Of a stretch of DNA of 64,000 nucleotides, positions 9,001 to 16,402 are shown piece by piece. The notes beneath the pieces are model-generated. The model was not told the origin of the DNA and searched no databases. It saw nothing but the letters and a program-made list of their open reading frames with translations. How positions within the stretch are numbered: the first letter of the stretch is position 1; each line of letters begins with the position of its first letter. The DNA is from Candidatus Babeliales bacterium. Lineage in GTDB: Bacteria > Babelota > Babeliae > Babelales > Chromulinivoraceae. The position numbers were made by a program, and so were the translations under genes. The stretch spans positions 1 through 64,000 of the forward strand of contig JBAZWT010000006.1 in NCBI GenBank assembly GCA_041660205.1, in the 5' to 3' direction.

Positions 9001-9921
9001 TTTTAATTGAGAAATGCTAGCAATTACTTGAGTCTTTATTTGCTCTGGTTGAGCTACATCAAGAACAATTTTTACACGAGCAGACTGAAGCATTTTTTGA
9101 GCTGCTTGAAATAATTTTGGTGCATTCTCAGCTTGTTTTTGTTGGCTTTTCAATCCTTTGATTGCTAAAAGCTCCCGAGCTGCTTGATCTTTTTGACCAT
9201 TATTTAAATAGACCTGATACAAAATATTATGATATTTTTCCATTTCTTGCAGGATAGTTTTTTTGCTTGCTTCATTTTGAGACGCGGTGATCAAGCTATT
9301 GCTTCTATCGGCAATAGCTGCAACATACAGAGTTGTCATCATTTGCGTTATACTTGTAGCGAAATCAGATCCTTGCGGCACTAAGACAAGGTTCATATTT
9401 TGCGTTTGCGGCGCCCAGGCAAGTTTGTATGCTACAAAAACTGAGTCAAGATCCTTTGAGATGTAGGTTAACTGATTTGAAAAATGTTGAACGATGAGAT
9501 AACAAACTTGAACCATGTTGCCTTGTAACTGCTCATAAAAATAATGAAGAGCTGCCGTTTGCAGGTCTTGCTCAAAAACTTGTATGACACGCTTCACTTC
9601 TTTTTCATATTTAAAAAAATCATCTGACATAGTCTGCAGGTCTACACTGTATGGAATTTGTTTAGCAAATTCTTCACGAACAATGCCCGCGTATCCAGAA
9701 ATATATGAAACATAAGGAGCTATGATTTTTTGATAAGTCGAAAAAATAAGATTAGATCCACTAAAGACAATAGGAGCAGCGTAACTTCTGCTTTCGTGAT
9801 CCTTCATCAAATCTTGAAGTGCCGTTTCATACCGATCAATCACCATACGCTGCGATGATTGAATATATTGAAAACTTACTATTGAGCAAGAAAAAAGCAT
9901 GCACCGTAAAAATCTTTTCAT
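6022..9921 (-). CDS. Very large exported alpha-helical protein, unknown function
   Basis: A 1299-residue protein with an N-terminal signal sequence (MKRFLRCMLFSCSIVSFQYIQS). The composition is rich in Ala, Gln, Leu and Ser, with heptad-like and repeat-like helical segments throughout, for example GDFTTAAKQYKNMQNVYLKL and HYMAAAQDFIAAQKKYTAMG, which resemble TPR-type helical pairs. This suggests a long alpha-solenoid outside the cytoplasm. Two sequence oddities interrupt it: a Gly-Val-Thr-x-Asn tandem repeat encoded at 7177-7226, and a palindromic element at 7588-7655 read in frame as a Ser/Gly-rich insert. It lies 5 bases downstream of the exported short-motif protein at 9927-10733 and probably shares its transcript. 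I do not recognise the family. Confidence 0.7.
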   Translation of the reverse strand: MKRFLRCMLFSCSIVSFQYIQSSQRMVIDRYETALQDLMKDHESRSYAAPIVFSGSNLIFSTYQKIIAPYVSYISGYAGIVREEFAKQIPYSVDLQTMSDDFFKYEKEVKRVIQVFEQDLQTAALHYFYEQLQGNMVQVCYLIVQHFSNQLTYISKDLDSVFVAYKLAWAPQTQNMNLVLVPQGSDFATSITQMMTTLYVAAIADRSNSLITASQNEASKKTILQEMEKYHNILYQVYLNNGQKDQAARELLAIKGLKSQQKQAENAPKLFQAAQKMLQSARVKIVLDVAQPEQIKTQVIASISQLKQVLTSYDSAATAYEAAQDGTGYNKCIQAQNSINDIDMQLRMLQLVWDLFLIGPTASKQPTFSTVQSFLQTKSSVATKDAVQALQNLADLCQSAPNSLSPALALLPLLEGVMTGVANNNASNVSMALLTDAKEAIETLSQLLKFIIQAIASKDQKDIKSAMTYASHLDSLFEKNENIGQYVAFLPDILAKGSNPGFAGQVTWIQFSAQFLMRSGVVSTVAAAIAQVGKYEQPPTVELSVGQIKDLQAQGESDLEQAITAKKTGDFTTAAKQYKNMQNVYLKLLSAPSVTPADEQNIRRKYFLATTLFTASSLVSTISTVAAQSLGALTNVPTSYVVSAYQTPTIDINLLGLNALPESLQSVAPSKLVSTLSAAQKKDVMQIFKAYLVSQVVADQSVQFSDCFIDYQLKTVANISEVNQSIAMQALQQVNDYLKGFKTSSQMAVQVTSSTPSSSSSLGSPVGRSLGVDLIQGSSNETSLIIIMYKAPINAVTPLYNSAPLAADYFLGAQMLFQPGSQLISLAGSNYVPGNDIRAASMMLEDVAYCYASAAQQEIDQAQIIMAQILKKIGANVVEKTVVTKTADAKTVAAQAKGVAHNGVTPNGVTHNGVTTVQLPEDFTTMYSQVKKGVLRAQSLLAAQGQSAQAYFKQAESMVKAQAVQEVYIGLYQTLITFMKQCLVGDPFSVEYNNLLSDINTAYLQWGVELDQVKDAAQIAKINKDIVDLFVAAGNQCLSAHYMQSLFPKFQQIHYMAAAQDFIAAQKKYTAMGDGTNAAAMQDHINNAYFLGCDQNIELYFSVKNNGISYTSHSGQATNVSFSQLLQDYQSFEQNGALIDPAEQDGYNSVQNLLLNAAMIYQQLAQNFEKLVVVPAAQPASKKANTSDNQKLLTYLKLKNLIPQSTVTIASIPFAQVGLKEKILLSAPDIYQNFLSDPGSMVAWFNLLITIVQNIYMEDYLGATATETSTDLETKTKEFFDAEQKEASSLQNPSSAYVG
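7177..7226 (-). repeat. Short in-frame tandem repeat (18-bp unit)
   Basis: Nearly three copies of a unit containing GGTAACTCCGTTA on the plus strand, coding for repeated N-G-V-T-H/P residues inside the 1299-residue exported protein. It is probably a flexible linker of variable length, prone to slippage. Confidence 0.7.
7588..7655. repeat. Palindromic repeat element inserted in frame in the 1299-residue gene
   Basis: Ends GGATCCCTGG and CCTAGGGATGACGAGG are inverted around an inner ACGCCAAGGCTACGCC core. This is the same family as the copies at 1331-1395, 11497-11535 and 23668-23706. In the gene it encodes a low-complexity stretch (LGSPVGRSLGVDLIQG) that breaks an otherwise helical region. 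Confidence 0.7.
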
Positions 9922-9926
9922 AAGTC

Positions 9927-10733
9927 CTATCCTTGTGACCGTAGTAAAGCTAACAATTGTGCATTATTTCTAGGTTTAGCATTGTTTTTTTGTGGCGTTA
10001 TTTGACTGTCCTGGGACATTGATGACAATATGTTTGCTAAATTATTTCTCTTAGGAGCAACCTTTGAAATGGTTTGACTTTGTGATGGTGCTGACAATTC
10101 GTCTAACATCGAGGTCAAATTATGAGGTACAACAGATGTATTTACATGAAAAGATTGCAACTCTTGCATGCTATAATTCATGAAAAATAATTGAATTGAA
10201 GCCATGTTTTGTCGATACTCATTTTGTAACTGTTTATCACTTAAAATGATCATTGCTTCTTGATACAAGGGACTTTGTGTTTTTTGTAAAAAATTTTCCA
10301 ACAATAGTTTATTTTGCCCTATTTTTTTAGGAGATGAAGATGTCTGCGCCTGACTTTCGCTCTCTAATTGTTGCAAATATAAACCGATCTGCCCCTTAGA
10401 GTGTTGAGGCTTTACCTTTAAAACTGCTTGGGACGCAATAGCTGCTTGTTGTTGTAAAAAATTTTGTAACACTGAACTATTTTGATTTGTTTTTCTTTGA
10501 GGTTGCACAGAAGATTGCTCTGGTACTTGTTGCTGTGAAAGATCTTGCAACAATGCATTATTTTGATTTGCTTTTCTACGAGCAACAACCGGAGACTCAA
10601 TCGATTGCTGAACTGGAGCACTATCCAAACCAGAAAGCAAACTCGCCAAATTATTGTGTGGTGGTGCCTTACATATGTGAGTAAGCATCAACCAACAGAT
10701 ACTATGCATAACGAGTTTGCTAAAATTCTTCAA
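9927..10733 (-). CDS. Exported protein with about eight short NxxLLxxL motifs
   Basis: A 268-residue protein with a signal peptide (MKNFSKLVMHSICWLMLTHICKA). The mature part is Gln/Ser-rich and largely disordered-looking, with recurring motifs of about 17 residues: a basic or polar lead, Asn-rich turn, then Leu-Leu-x-x-Leu. Examples are HNNLASLLSGLDS, NQNNALLQDLSQQ, NQNSSVLQNFLQQ, GQNKLLLENFLQK, KRNNLANILSSMS and PRNNAQLLALLRSQG at the very C-terminus. These look like repeated amphipathic helices, with some resemblance to the helical half of WH2 actin-binding motifs. That resemblance is not proof; the LKKV/T half is missing. It is the first gene of a pair with the 1299-residue exported protein. 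Confidence 0.65.
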   Translation of the reverse strand: MKNFSKLVMHSICWLMLTHICKAPPHNNLASLLSGLDSAPVQQSIESPVVARRKANQNNALLQDLSQQQVPEQSSVQPQRKTNQNSSVLQNFLQQQAAIASQAVLKVKPQHSKGQIGLYLQQLESESQAQTSSSPKKIGQNKLLLENFLQKTQSPLYQEAMIILSDKQLQNEYRQNMASIQLFFMNYSMQELQSFHVNTSVVPHNLTSMLDELSAPSQSQTISKVAPKRNNLANILSSMSQDSQITPQKNNAKPRNNAQLLALLRSQG

Positions 10734-10822
10734 AACACACCTACCCTTTTTCCATCTTTTTTTCTACTTAAGCATATTAAAATCGAGAAATCAAGGGTGG
10801 ATCCTTTCAAGCTAAAGTCTAA

Positions 10823-12646
10823 TCAAGACTGGATCTTTTGTTGGGCGTATAAATGTTTTAATTCTTTTATCGATGTTGCGTCTTGAGCTGACTTATCCGG
10901 TCGATAGGAAACAAAGCGAGGAAACCGTAGTGCATACCCAGGATGACCTTCTGTTTTCCCAGCAGTATGTGCAGGAGATAACGTAATTTCATCAGATTTA
11001 ACAACGCATACCAATTCAGGGCTTACCCAAACGTCAGGATATAAATCCTTAACGCATGAAACATTTTTAGGTTGATGCTGCAATTTTATATGCTCACATC
11101 GTTTTTTCAAATCTTTCCACTCATCATCACTCATTCCAGTTCCTACTTTAGCAACAGTTTGAAACTGCTCTTTTTCTTGGTTATAAATACCAACTAAAAA
11201 TGCCCCGATGCCAAATTTTGCACGCTTACCGCGTCCTGCATAATAACCTAAAATAACACAATCAACGGTATCAATTAAAGATCCATGAGCTTCGCGTTTT
11301 AATTTAATCCAATTAAAATTTCGTTTCCCTGGTTGATAGATTGCATCTTCACGTTTGACCACCAACCCTTCAAGTCCTGCTTGAATATTAAGCAAAAAGT
11401 AATCTTCTAAATCTTGAGCCTTTGAAAATGGTTTTTCTTCTACGATCTGCAAAGCCTCACTCACTCCTCGCCCTTCAGACACGACCGAGATTTCATTCTC
11501 CCCTCTTCGTCCTCGGACTTGATCCGGGGATCCATGTGCTAAATTCCACTTCTTCAAAACATCTTGCAAAATAATGCGACGCTGCTTATGGGTATCCTCA
11601 AGCAACGATTTACCATCAAGGTATAAAATATCGAACAAATACAGTCGCAAGGGCATATCAATACTCATCTGCTCAACATCATGTTTTCTTTTTCGTTTAA
11701 CCGTTTCTTGAAAAGGTAGAAAAGACTCCGTTTCTTCATCGTACACAATTGCTTCACCTTCACAGATCAAGCTGTGGACAGGGAGCTGCGATACCATTTT
11801 TTTCAAATCAGGAAACATATCGGACATATCAAGCATATTTCGCGAGAAAAAGTGTACATCAGTCTTTGTTTCAGTTTTTTTTACATGCACTTGAACTCGA
11901 AAACCATCAAGTTTTGGCTGCGCAACGCAATGACCAAGTCGCTCGATAACAGCCTTTGCACTCGTCAACCGTTCTGCAGCGGCAGGACGAATCGGAATGC
12001 CAACTTTAATGTGCATAGATCTAATGCCTTTAATGCCTTCTTCTTTCATCGTGTGAGCAACTAACCCTAAATCGGCACAAACATTGTAAGCAGCTTCTAA
12101 ATCTTTGCTCAGTGATTTGTCACCAGTATCCATCCATGAAAGCGCATCTAAAACGGTCATGTCAGAAAAACCAAGGCGTAATGTTTTAGCAACAATGCGC
12201 ACAATAAATTTTGCACTCAAGCTGTCTACCTGCTTGAGCAGCTTACGCACATGTATGCCTTTTTTTTCTGTTGAACCAGTTCCTGAAATACGAGCGATTT
12301 CCAGCAGCTGCTCATAAACCTGATGAACGGTTAACTCGCATTCGCTTCTCGTCCACTCTTTTTGAACCACAAGGCCTATGTCACCCAGCTCTTTAAAATC
12401 TTTTTGAATCGTTGCATCAGATTTACCTGCAAGCTCAGCTATAATACTGACCATCCCTTTTTGAGCTATTTGAAATTGTACATCTTGGTACGGAGGAAAC
12501 AAACTTCCCTGTGAAAGATATGAAATAATTTGAATTTCTGATTTTGAACTTTGAGCAAAAAGCTTGGCAAGAATTTTAGTCATCCCGATGCGAGATGGTT
12601 CTTGTTCCAGATTTTGAAACGCTTGTGCAACTTCTATAAATTTCAT
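10823..12646 (-). CDS. ATP-dependent DNA ligase (archaeal/eukaryotic type)
   Basis: Seals nicks in duplex DNA using ATP. The 607-residue length and order fit the replicative archaeal/eukaryotic ligase I type: an N-terminal DNA-binding domain (residues 1-200), a nucleotidyltransferase core and an OB domain. Visible motifs are the adenylated lysine in QPKLDGFRVQ (motif I), SLICEGEAIVYD (motif III region), EGLVVKRED (motif IV) and NWIKLKRE (motif V), with SPELVCVV and YALRFPRF near the end. Between the core motifs an insert, residues about 375-403 (GSPDQVRGRRGENEISVVSE and following), is contributed by a palindromic element at 11497-11535, yet the frame is intact. Bacterial replication normally uses NAD-dependent LigA, so whether this enzyme replaces or supplements it is unknown from this window. 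Confidence 0.92.
   Translation of the reverse strand: MKFIEVAQAFQNLEQEPSRIGMTKILAKLFAQSSKSEIQIISYLSQGSLFPPYQDVQFQIAQKGMVSIIAELAGKSDATIQKDFKELGDIGLVVQKEWTRSECELTVHQVYEQLLEIARISGTGSTEKKGIHVRKLLKQVDSLSAKFIVRIVAKTLRLGFSDMTVLDALSWMDTGDKSLSKDLEAAYNVCADLGLVAHTMKEEGIKGIRSMHIKVGIPIRPAAAERLTSAKAVIERLGHCVAQPKLDGFRVQVHVKKTETKTDVHFFSRNMLDMSDMFPDLKKMVSQLPVHSLICEGEAIVYDEETESFLPFQETVKRKRKHDVEQMSIDMPLRLYLFDILYLDGKSLLEDTHKQRRIILQDVLKKWNLAHGSPDQVRGRRGENEISVVSEGRGVSEALQIVEEKPFSKAQDLEDYFLLNIQAGLEGLVVKREDAIYQPGKRNFNWIKLKREAHGSLIDTVDCVILGYYAGRGKRAKFGIGAFLVGIYNQEKEQFQTVAKVGTGMSDDEWKDLKKRCEHIKLQHQPKNVSCVKDLYPDVWVSPELVCVVKSDEITLSPAHTAGKTEGHPGYALRFPRFVSYRPDKSAQDATSIKELKHLYAQQKIQS
11497..11535. repeat. Palindromic repeat element inserted in frame in the DNA ligase gene
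   Basis: The core CCTCTTCGTCCTCGGACTTG followed by ATCCGGGGATCCA closely matches 23668-23706 over about 37 bases. It contributes the residues GSPDQVRGRRGE to the ligase, where the family has a short loop. The insertion keeps the reading frame and probably sits on the enzyme surface. Confidence 0.75.
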
Positions 12647-12705
12647 ACTTATAATTCCATGTTCATATATTATTTTTCTCTAGTACTTATCAACACAAAA
12701 AAGCA

Positions 12706-12742
12706 CAAAAAAATCAAGCCCAGAATAAATTCCAGGCTTGAT
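12706..12742 (-). terminator. Rho-independent terminator
   Basis: Stem ATCAAGCC / GGCTTGAT (12713-12742) with an inner GAAT/ATTC pairing, followed on the minus strand by seven T residues at 12706-12713. It ends the transcript of the repeat-domain protein gene 12788-14203 ahead of the ligase gene. Confidence 0.9.
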
Positions 12743-12787
12743 AATTCAAGAGTTGCTTATTTGTTTAGTACATGGTTACAAAGGAAA

Positions 12788-14203
12788 TTAGAGAACACCC
12801 CCAAATGTACCAATTCCACCAGGATTATAAGACGCTGGAGCTACGGACGTTCCAGTAAGCGTAAGAGCTGCAGGATAAGGAGAAGAAGGAGGAGTAGGGT
12901 TTGTCGCTACAGGAGCATAACCAAATGCAAAAGTATTTGTTAATTTAGGAGACGTTGCACCACTTATATTTACTTGATTAGTAATTGGAATTCCACCTGA
13001 TACTAAAGGAGCTCCTGTAGTACTATTATATAAAAACAGATAAAAATTTGTAGGAGGTGTTAAAGTCAGGTCAAACATCAAATTGTTATTTGCATCAAAT
13101 CCAAGCATTACCCATGTAACACCTTTTGTCCAATCAACGCTTGTAAAATATCCAGATGCAATCAAATCTGCAGCAACTGGCGTAGGATTTTTAACCCAAG
13201 GATTCCATATAAATGGATATCCCCAATCTCCACAATTTATATTTACAAATGTCGGCATAGTAGTTGAAGCAGAGGCTGTAAAGCTTCCTGTCGATGTCGA
13301 CAATGTCACTTGCGGATCCAATTTTGCTCCAGCTGCATTTATGACACTTGTCAAAGAAGAAGTACCTGACGGAGCAGTAAGAGGTAATTTAGATAAAGAT
13401 GTTAATAAAACACTTGTTTGTGGTCCTGTTAGTGTGAAAACTGCTGGATATTGTGTATATTCAATAGCTGTAGATGATGCTACTCCGTAGTCAACACCAC
13501 TAGTCACAGTAGCTCCTACACCAGGTGTTGCTCTAGTCATAGGAGTATGCTTCACTCCCAATAAAGCGCCATTTGAATCATATACAAACAAATAAGGATC
13601 TATCGTTTCTGCTTTACCCAAATGAGGGACAAAGTTGCCTGCTGAATCAAAAGCAAGAGGAAGAAATGTAACACCTTTTGACCAATCGACATCCTTAACA
13701 ACAGTTGTCAAATCAGCAGCAATTGAATAGGACGCGCCCCATGGATTACTAAAAAAAGCAAATCCACCAAATCTACCAATAAGAAAGTTTAAATATGCTG
13801 GATAGTTTCCAGACGGTGAGAACTTAGAAAATGTTGCCGTTTGCGCTCCTACTGTAATACTAGCGTTTAATACTTTTAGCAGTCCACTTAATGTTTTATG
13901 TTGTGCCAAAGATGTGTAAGAAAGTGGATTTACTTTTGCTGCTGGAGCTGGAGTTGGAGCTGGAGTTGGAGTTGGAGCTGGAGTTGGAGCTGGAGTTGGA
14001 GTAACAGTTGGTGCTGATGGCTGTGTAGCCGTTGGTGGCACTATCACTGGTACTGTAGCTGGTGGCGTTCCAGCTGCTGGAGTATTCGCTTTAGCAAATT
14101 TAACAACACTTACAATATCGAAAACATCTGCCAATGATGGTACACCTTGCAAGCCCGTAAAGGCTAAAGCAAAAATAATTAATAATTTCGATCGTTTTGT
14201 CAT
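12788..14203 (-). CDS. Exported protein with Pro/Thr linker and two copies of the ~175-residue domain
   Basis: A 471-residue paralogue of the protein at 4759-5943. Order: signal peptide (MTKRSKLLIIFALAFTGLQGVPS, residues 1-23), a short conserved DIVSVVKFAKA segment, a Pro/Thr/Ala linker (about 45-95, TPAP repeats), a domain closely matching the 4759-5943 copies (about 97-265), and a strongly diverged second copy (about 268-460). The diverged copy keeps only the skeleton NPW...PVAADL, VDWTKGVTW, GFDANNNL, FYLFLYNS and YPAALTLTG. The Pro-rich linker is typical of secreted or surface proteins. The function is unknown. The gene is monocistronic: it has its own AAAGGAAAG ribosome site and a strong terminator. 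Confidence 0.75.
   Translation of the reverse strand: MTKRSKLLIIFALAFTGLQGVPSLADVFDIVSVVKFAKANTPAAGTPPATVPVIVPPTATQPSAPTVTPTPAPTPAPTPTPAPTPAPAAKVNPLSYTSLAQHKTLSGLLKVLNASITVGAQTATFSKFSPSGNYPAYLNFLIGRFGGFAFFSNPWGASYSIAADLTTVVKDVDWSKGVTFLPLAFDSAGNFVPHLGKAETIDPYLFVYDSNGALLGVKHTPMTRATPGVGATVTSGVDYGVASSTAIEYTQYPAVFTLTGPQTSVLLTSLSKLPLTAPSGTSSLTSVINAAGAKLDPQVTLSTSTGSFTASASTTMPTFVNINCGDWGYPFIWNPWVKNPTPVAADLIASGYFTSVDWTKGVTWVMLGFDANNNLMFDLTLTPPTNFYLFLYNSTTGAPLVSGGIPITNQVNISGATSPKLTNTFAFGYAPVATNPTPPSSPYPAALTLTGTSVAPASYNPGGIGTFGGVL
13941..14001 (-). repeat. Hexanucleotide-type tandem repeat coding for the TPAP linker
   Basis: Alternating GGAGCT and GGAGTT units on the plus strand encode the Thr-Pro-Ala-Pro linker of the exported protein. 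It is in frame and of a kind that changes length easily by slippage. Confidence 0.75.
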
Positions 14204-14318
14204 AAGAACTTTCCTTTTTTATCTTTGTAAAAAAATAATATATGAATTGTTCTTACTAAAAAAAGATTCTGAAATCAATCTTATGAAAAATTGAATTAAA
14301 AGGAATGGGTTTAAAAAA

Positions 14319-14395
14319 TGGTAGCGACGCAGGGATTCGAACCCCGGACCTACAGATTATGATTCTGCCGCTCTAACCAACTGAGCTACGTCGCC
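14319..14395 (-). tRNA. tRNA-Met (CAT), elongator type
   Basis: A 77-base cloverleaf with encoded CCA. Acceptor GGCGACG pairs with CGTCGCT (one G-T at the end), D-arm GCTCAGTTGGTTAGAGC, anticodon stem GCAGA/TCTGT around loop ATCATAA, and T-arm GGGGTTCGAATCCC. The first pair is G1-T72, not the C1/A72 mismatch of initiators, and the anticodon stem lacks the GGG/CCC of initiators, so this is the elongator. Confidence 0.95.
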
Positions 14396-14412
14396 AACCT
14401 AGAGATTTCAAG

Positions 14413-14441
14413 AATGATCCCCGCAGACTGCGAGGATCATT
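14413..14441 (-). terminator. Hairpin downstream of secD
   Basis: Near-perfect inverted repeat AATGATCC..GCAG / CTGC..GGATCATT just after the secD stop and before tRNA-Met. The minus-strand tail is only weakly T-rich (CTTGAAATCT), so it may be a weak terminator or a processing signal. Confidence 0.5.
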
Positions 14442-14467
14442 AAAGACTTAAGATAAAAAATATTATA

Positions 14468-16027
14468 CTAAATACTTAGTTTTTGTACATTAAAAACACG
14501 TAAATAAAATTTAAATAATGATTTTAGGAAAAACAAGCCAGTCACAAGTGTGGTAATGATACCAATCATCATCGTAACCGCAAAACCTTTGATCGGTCCA
14601 GTTCCAAAATAGAACAGAACAGTTGCTACGATAAACGTTGTGATGTTTGAATCTAAAATAACCCACAATGCTTCAGAAAATCCATCTTCAACGGCAGCTG
14701 AAATCGAAAGACCCTCTTTCAACGCTTCTTTAATACGTTCGTAAATTAAAATCGAGCAGTCGATCGCCATACCAACGGTTAAAATCATTCCGGCAATACC
14801 AGGAAGTGTTAACGTTGCTCTCATCAGCGACATAAACATTAATAAAAGAATCAAGTTATACACCAATGTGAAAAATGAGAATACGCCAGACATACGATAG
14901 TAAAATACACCAAATATCAGCAATAACATTAATCCGATAACGCATGACATCAAACCTTGTTTAATTGCTTGTTGACCAAGTGTGGGCCCGATTTGACGCT
15001 CTTCAATAAAGTTAACTTTTGCTTTGAATGCTCCAGATTTGAGCAATTTTGCAAGCGAACTTGCTTCTTCAGCTTTATGATTTCCTGTAATTTGTCCTTT
15101 TGAACCAATCGCAGACTGGATCGTTGCAGCTTGAATAACTTCATCATCAAGAACAATTGCTAAAGTTTTTCCAATGTTTTCGCTTGTTAATTCATGGAAG
15201 CGTTTTCCGCCTTCTTCATCAAATTCAAAGCTTACCACTAAATCTGTTCCGAATTGTCCACCGAAATCAGTTTTAGCTGTTTTGAAATATTTTCCAGATA
15301 CTGGTGAGTATGTTGGCAATAGATAGTATGTTTTTTCATCACCCAAACCGCCGCGGCGTTGTCCAGGAAGAATCATAGTTCCTTCTGGTAATTCATGATC
15401 ATATTTGCTTAAAAGCGCTTCTCTGCTTCCTGCGCTATCTTCAACTAATTTGAATTCTAAGACCGCAGATTTTCCGATCATCATTTTTGCTTGATGAGGA
15501 TCACTGACGTCAGGTAATTCAACAACGATTTGTTTTGCGCCTTGTTTGCTGATACGAATTTCACTCAAACTTGCAAAACGGCTTCGTAAAATTTCAATGT
15601 TTGCTTCAACAGCTTCTGTGATCAAATGTGAAAGTACAGAATCAGCAATCGAAACTTTTAAGTTTGATCCTTCAATTGCATATTTTAAATATTTTTCTTC
15701 CGCTCGAAATAAGCTTTCTGCTTCGCGTGATACATTTGGCGAATTAAATCTAAAAACCAATGTATCATCAGTGATCATCGGTTTACCATCTAACTCAAGA
15801 TGAGAACTTTTTAACAGGGATTCAAATCCACGGATTTTGTCATTTAAATAATTTTTGACGATGTCATCTTCTTGTACTTCAAGAGTGATGTATGTTCCAC
15901 CTACCAAATCAATCCCGAAACGAATATCTTTTTGACCGTATCGATACAGGTAACCGGTTGTTGCTATTGCAAAAATGATCCACAGTGAAAACCCAGAAGT
16001 TAGGGCCTTTTGAAATGAATGATTCAT
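14468..16027 (-). CDS. secD: Protein translocase subunit SecD
   Basis: RND-type membrane subunit that uses the proton gradient to help Sec-dependent export. At 519 residues it has the classic order: a first membrane segment, DIRFGIDLVGGTYITLEV with the conserved D1 motif, a large periplasmic region with SFEFDEEGGKRFHELT and ALVLDD-like AIVLDDEVIQAATI, then five membrane helices including LPGIAGMILTVGMAIDCSILIYERIKE and FGTGPIKGFAVTMMIGI. secF is not adjacent and must lie elsewhere. The start ATG is preceded by CTGGAGAG. The many exported proteins nearby fit a need for efficient Sec export. Confidence 0.95.
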   Translation of the reverse strand: MNHSFQKALTSGFSLWIIFAIATTGYLYRYGQKDIRFGIDLVGGTYITLEVQEDDIVKNYLNDKIRGFESLLKSSHLELDGKPMITDDTLVFRFNSPNVSREAESLFRAEEKYLKYAIEGSNLKVSIADSVLSHLITEAVEANIEILRSRFASLSEIRISKQGAKQIVVELPDVSDPHQAKMMIGKSAVLEFKLVEDSAGSREALLSKYDHELPEGTMILPGQRRGGLGDEKTYYLLPTYSPVSGKYFKTAKTDFGGQFGTDLVVSFEFDEEGGKRFHELTSENIGKTLAIVLDDEVIQAATIQSAIGSKGQITGNHKAEEASSLAKLLKSGAFKAKVNFIEERQIGPTLGQQAIKQGLMSCVIGLMLLLIFGVFYYRMSGVFSFFTLVYNLILLLMFMSLMRATLTLPGIAGMILTVGMAIDCSILIYERIKEALKEGLSISAAVEDGFSEALWVILDSNITTFIVATVLFYFGTGPIKGFAVTMMIGIITTLVTGLFFLKSLFKFYLRVFNVQKLSI

Positions 16028-16127
16028 AATGTTCTCTCCAGAAACAGTGATTTAAAAATACTCTTTTTTCAATTGACTGACGCTATCTTGCAGATGACAA
16101 ACAAATTTATTTGTTTGTTTTTTTATT

Positions 16128-16262
16128 GTCCAGCCTTCGTATTTCGCTACGCTCTTTTACTATGGCGGACAGCTTTCGCTTACATTTCAAATTTATTTCT
16201 TCGATTAATGCTTTGGGCATTCAGTTATGGGCGTCCCAGCTGAAGCTTTACGCGAAAGCTGG
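16128..16262. repeat. Two small palindromes next to tRNA-Leu
   Basis: The secD-tRNA-Leu gap holds GTCCAGCC (16128-16135) inverted as GGCGGAC (16164-16170) around TTTCGCTACGCT. It also holds CCAGCT (16236-16241) inverted as AGCTGG (16257-16262), with an inner AGCTTT/AAAGCT hairpin touching the tRNA 3' CCA. Just before them, ACAAACAAAT / ATTTGTTTGT at about 16098-16119 is followed by a T run. No gene is seen in 16028-16259. Confidence 0.5.
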
Positions 16263-16346
16263 TGCCGAAGGAGGGACTCGAACCCCCATAAGATTTCTCT
16301 CACAGCCACCTCAAGGCTGCGTGTCTACCAGTTCCACCACTTCGGC
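16260..16346 (-). tRNA. tRNA-Leu (GAG)
   Basis: An 87-base class II tRNA with a long variable arm and encoded CCA. Acceptor GCCGAAG pairs with CTTCGGC, anticodon stem CAGCC/GGCTG surrounds TTGAGGT (anticodon GAG, reading CTC/CTT), and the T-arm is GGGGGTTCGAGTCCCTC. Confidence 0.95.
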
Positions 16347-16402
16347 AAAGTCGTTGAATAGATTATCAAATGCAGTGATATTTTCAACGAAAAAGAATAG
16401 TT

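Noticed and set aside
13941..14001. Regular repeats that might be a CRISPR array
   Set aside because: The units are 6-12 bases with no spacers and lie in frame in a Thr-Pro-Ala-Pro linker of an exported protein.
14319..14395. tRNA with CAT anticodon as initiator tRNA-fMet
   Set aside because: It has a G1-T72 pair rather than an unpaired C1/A72, and no run of three G-C pairs in the anticodon stem.
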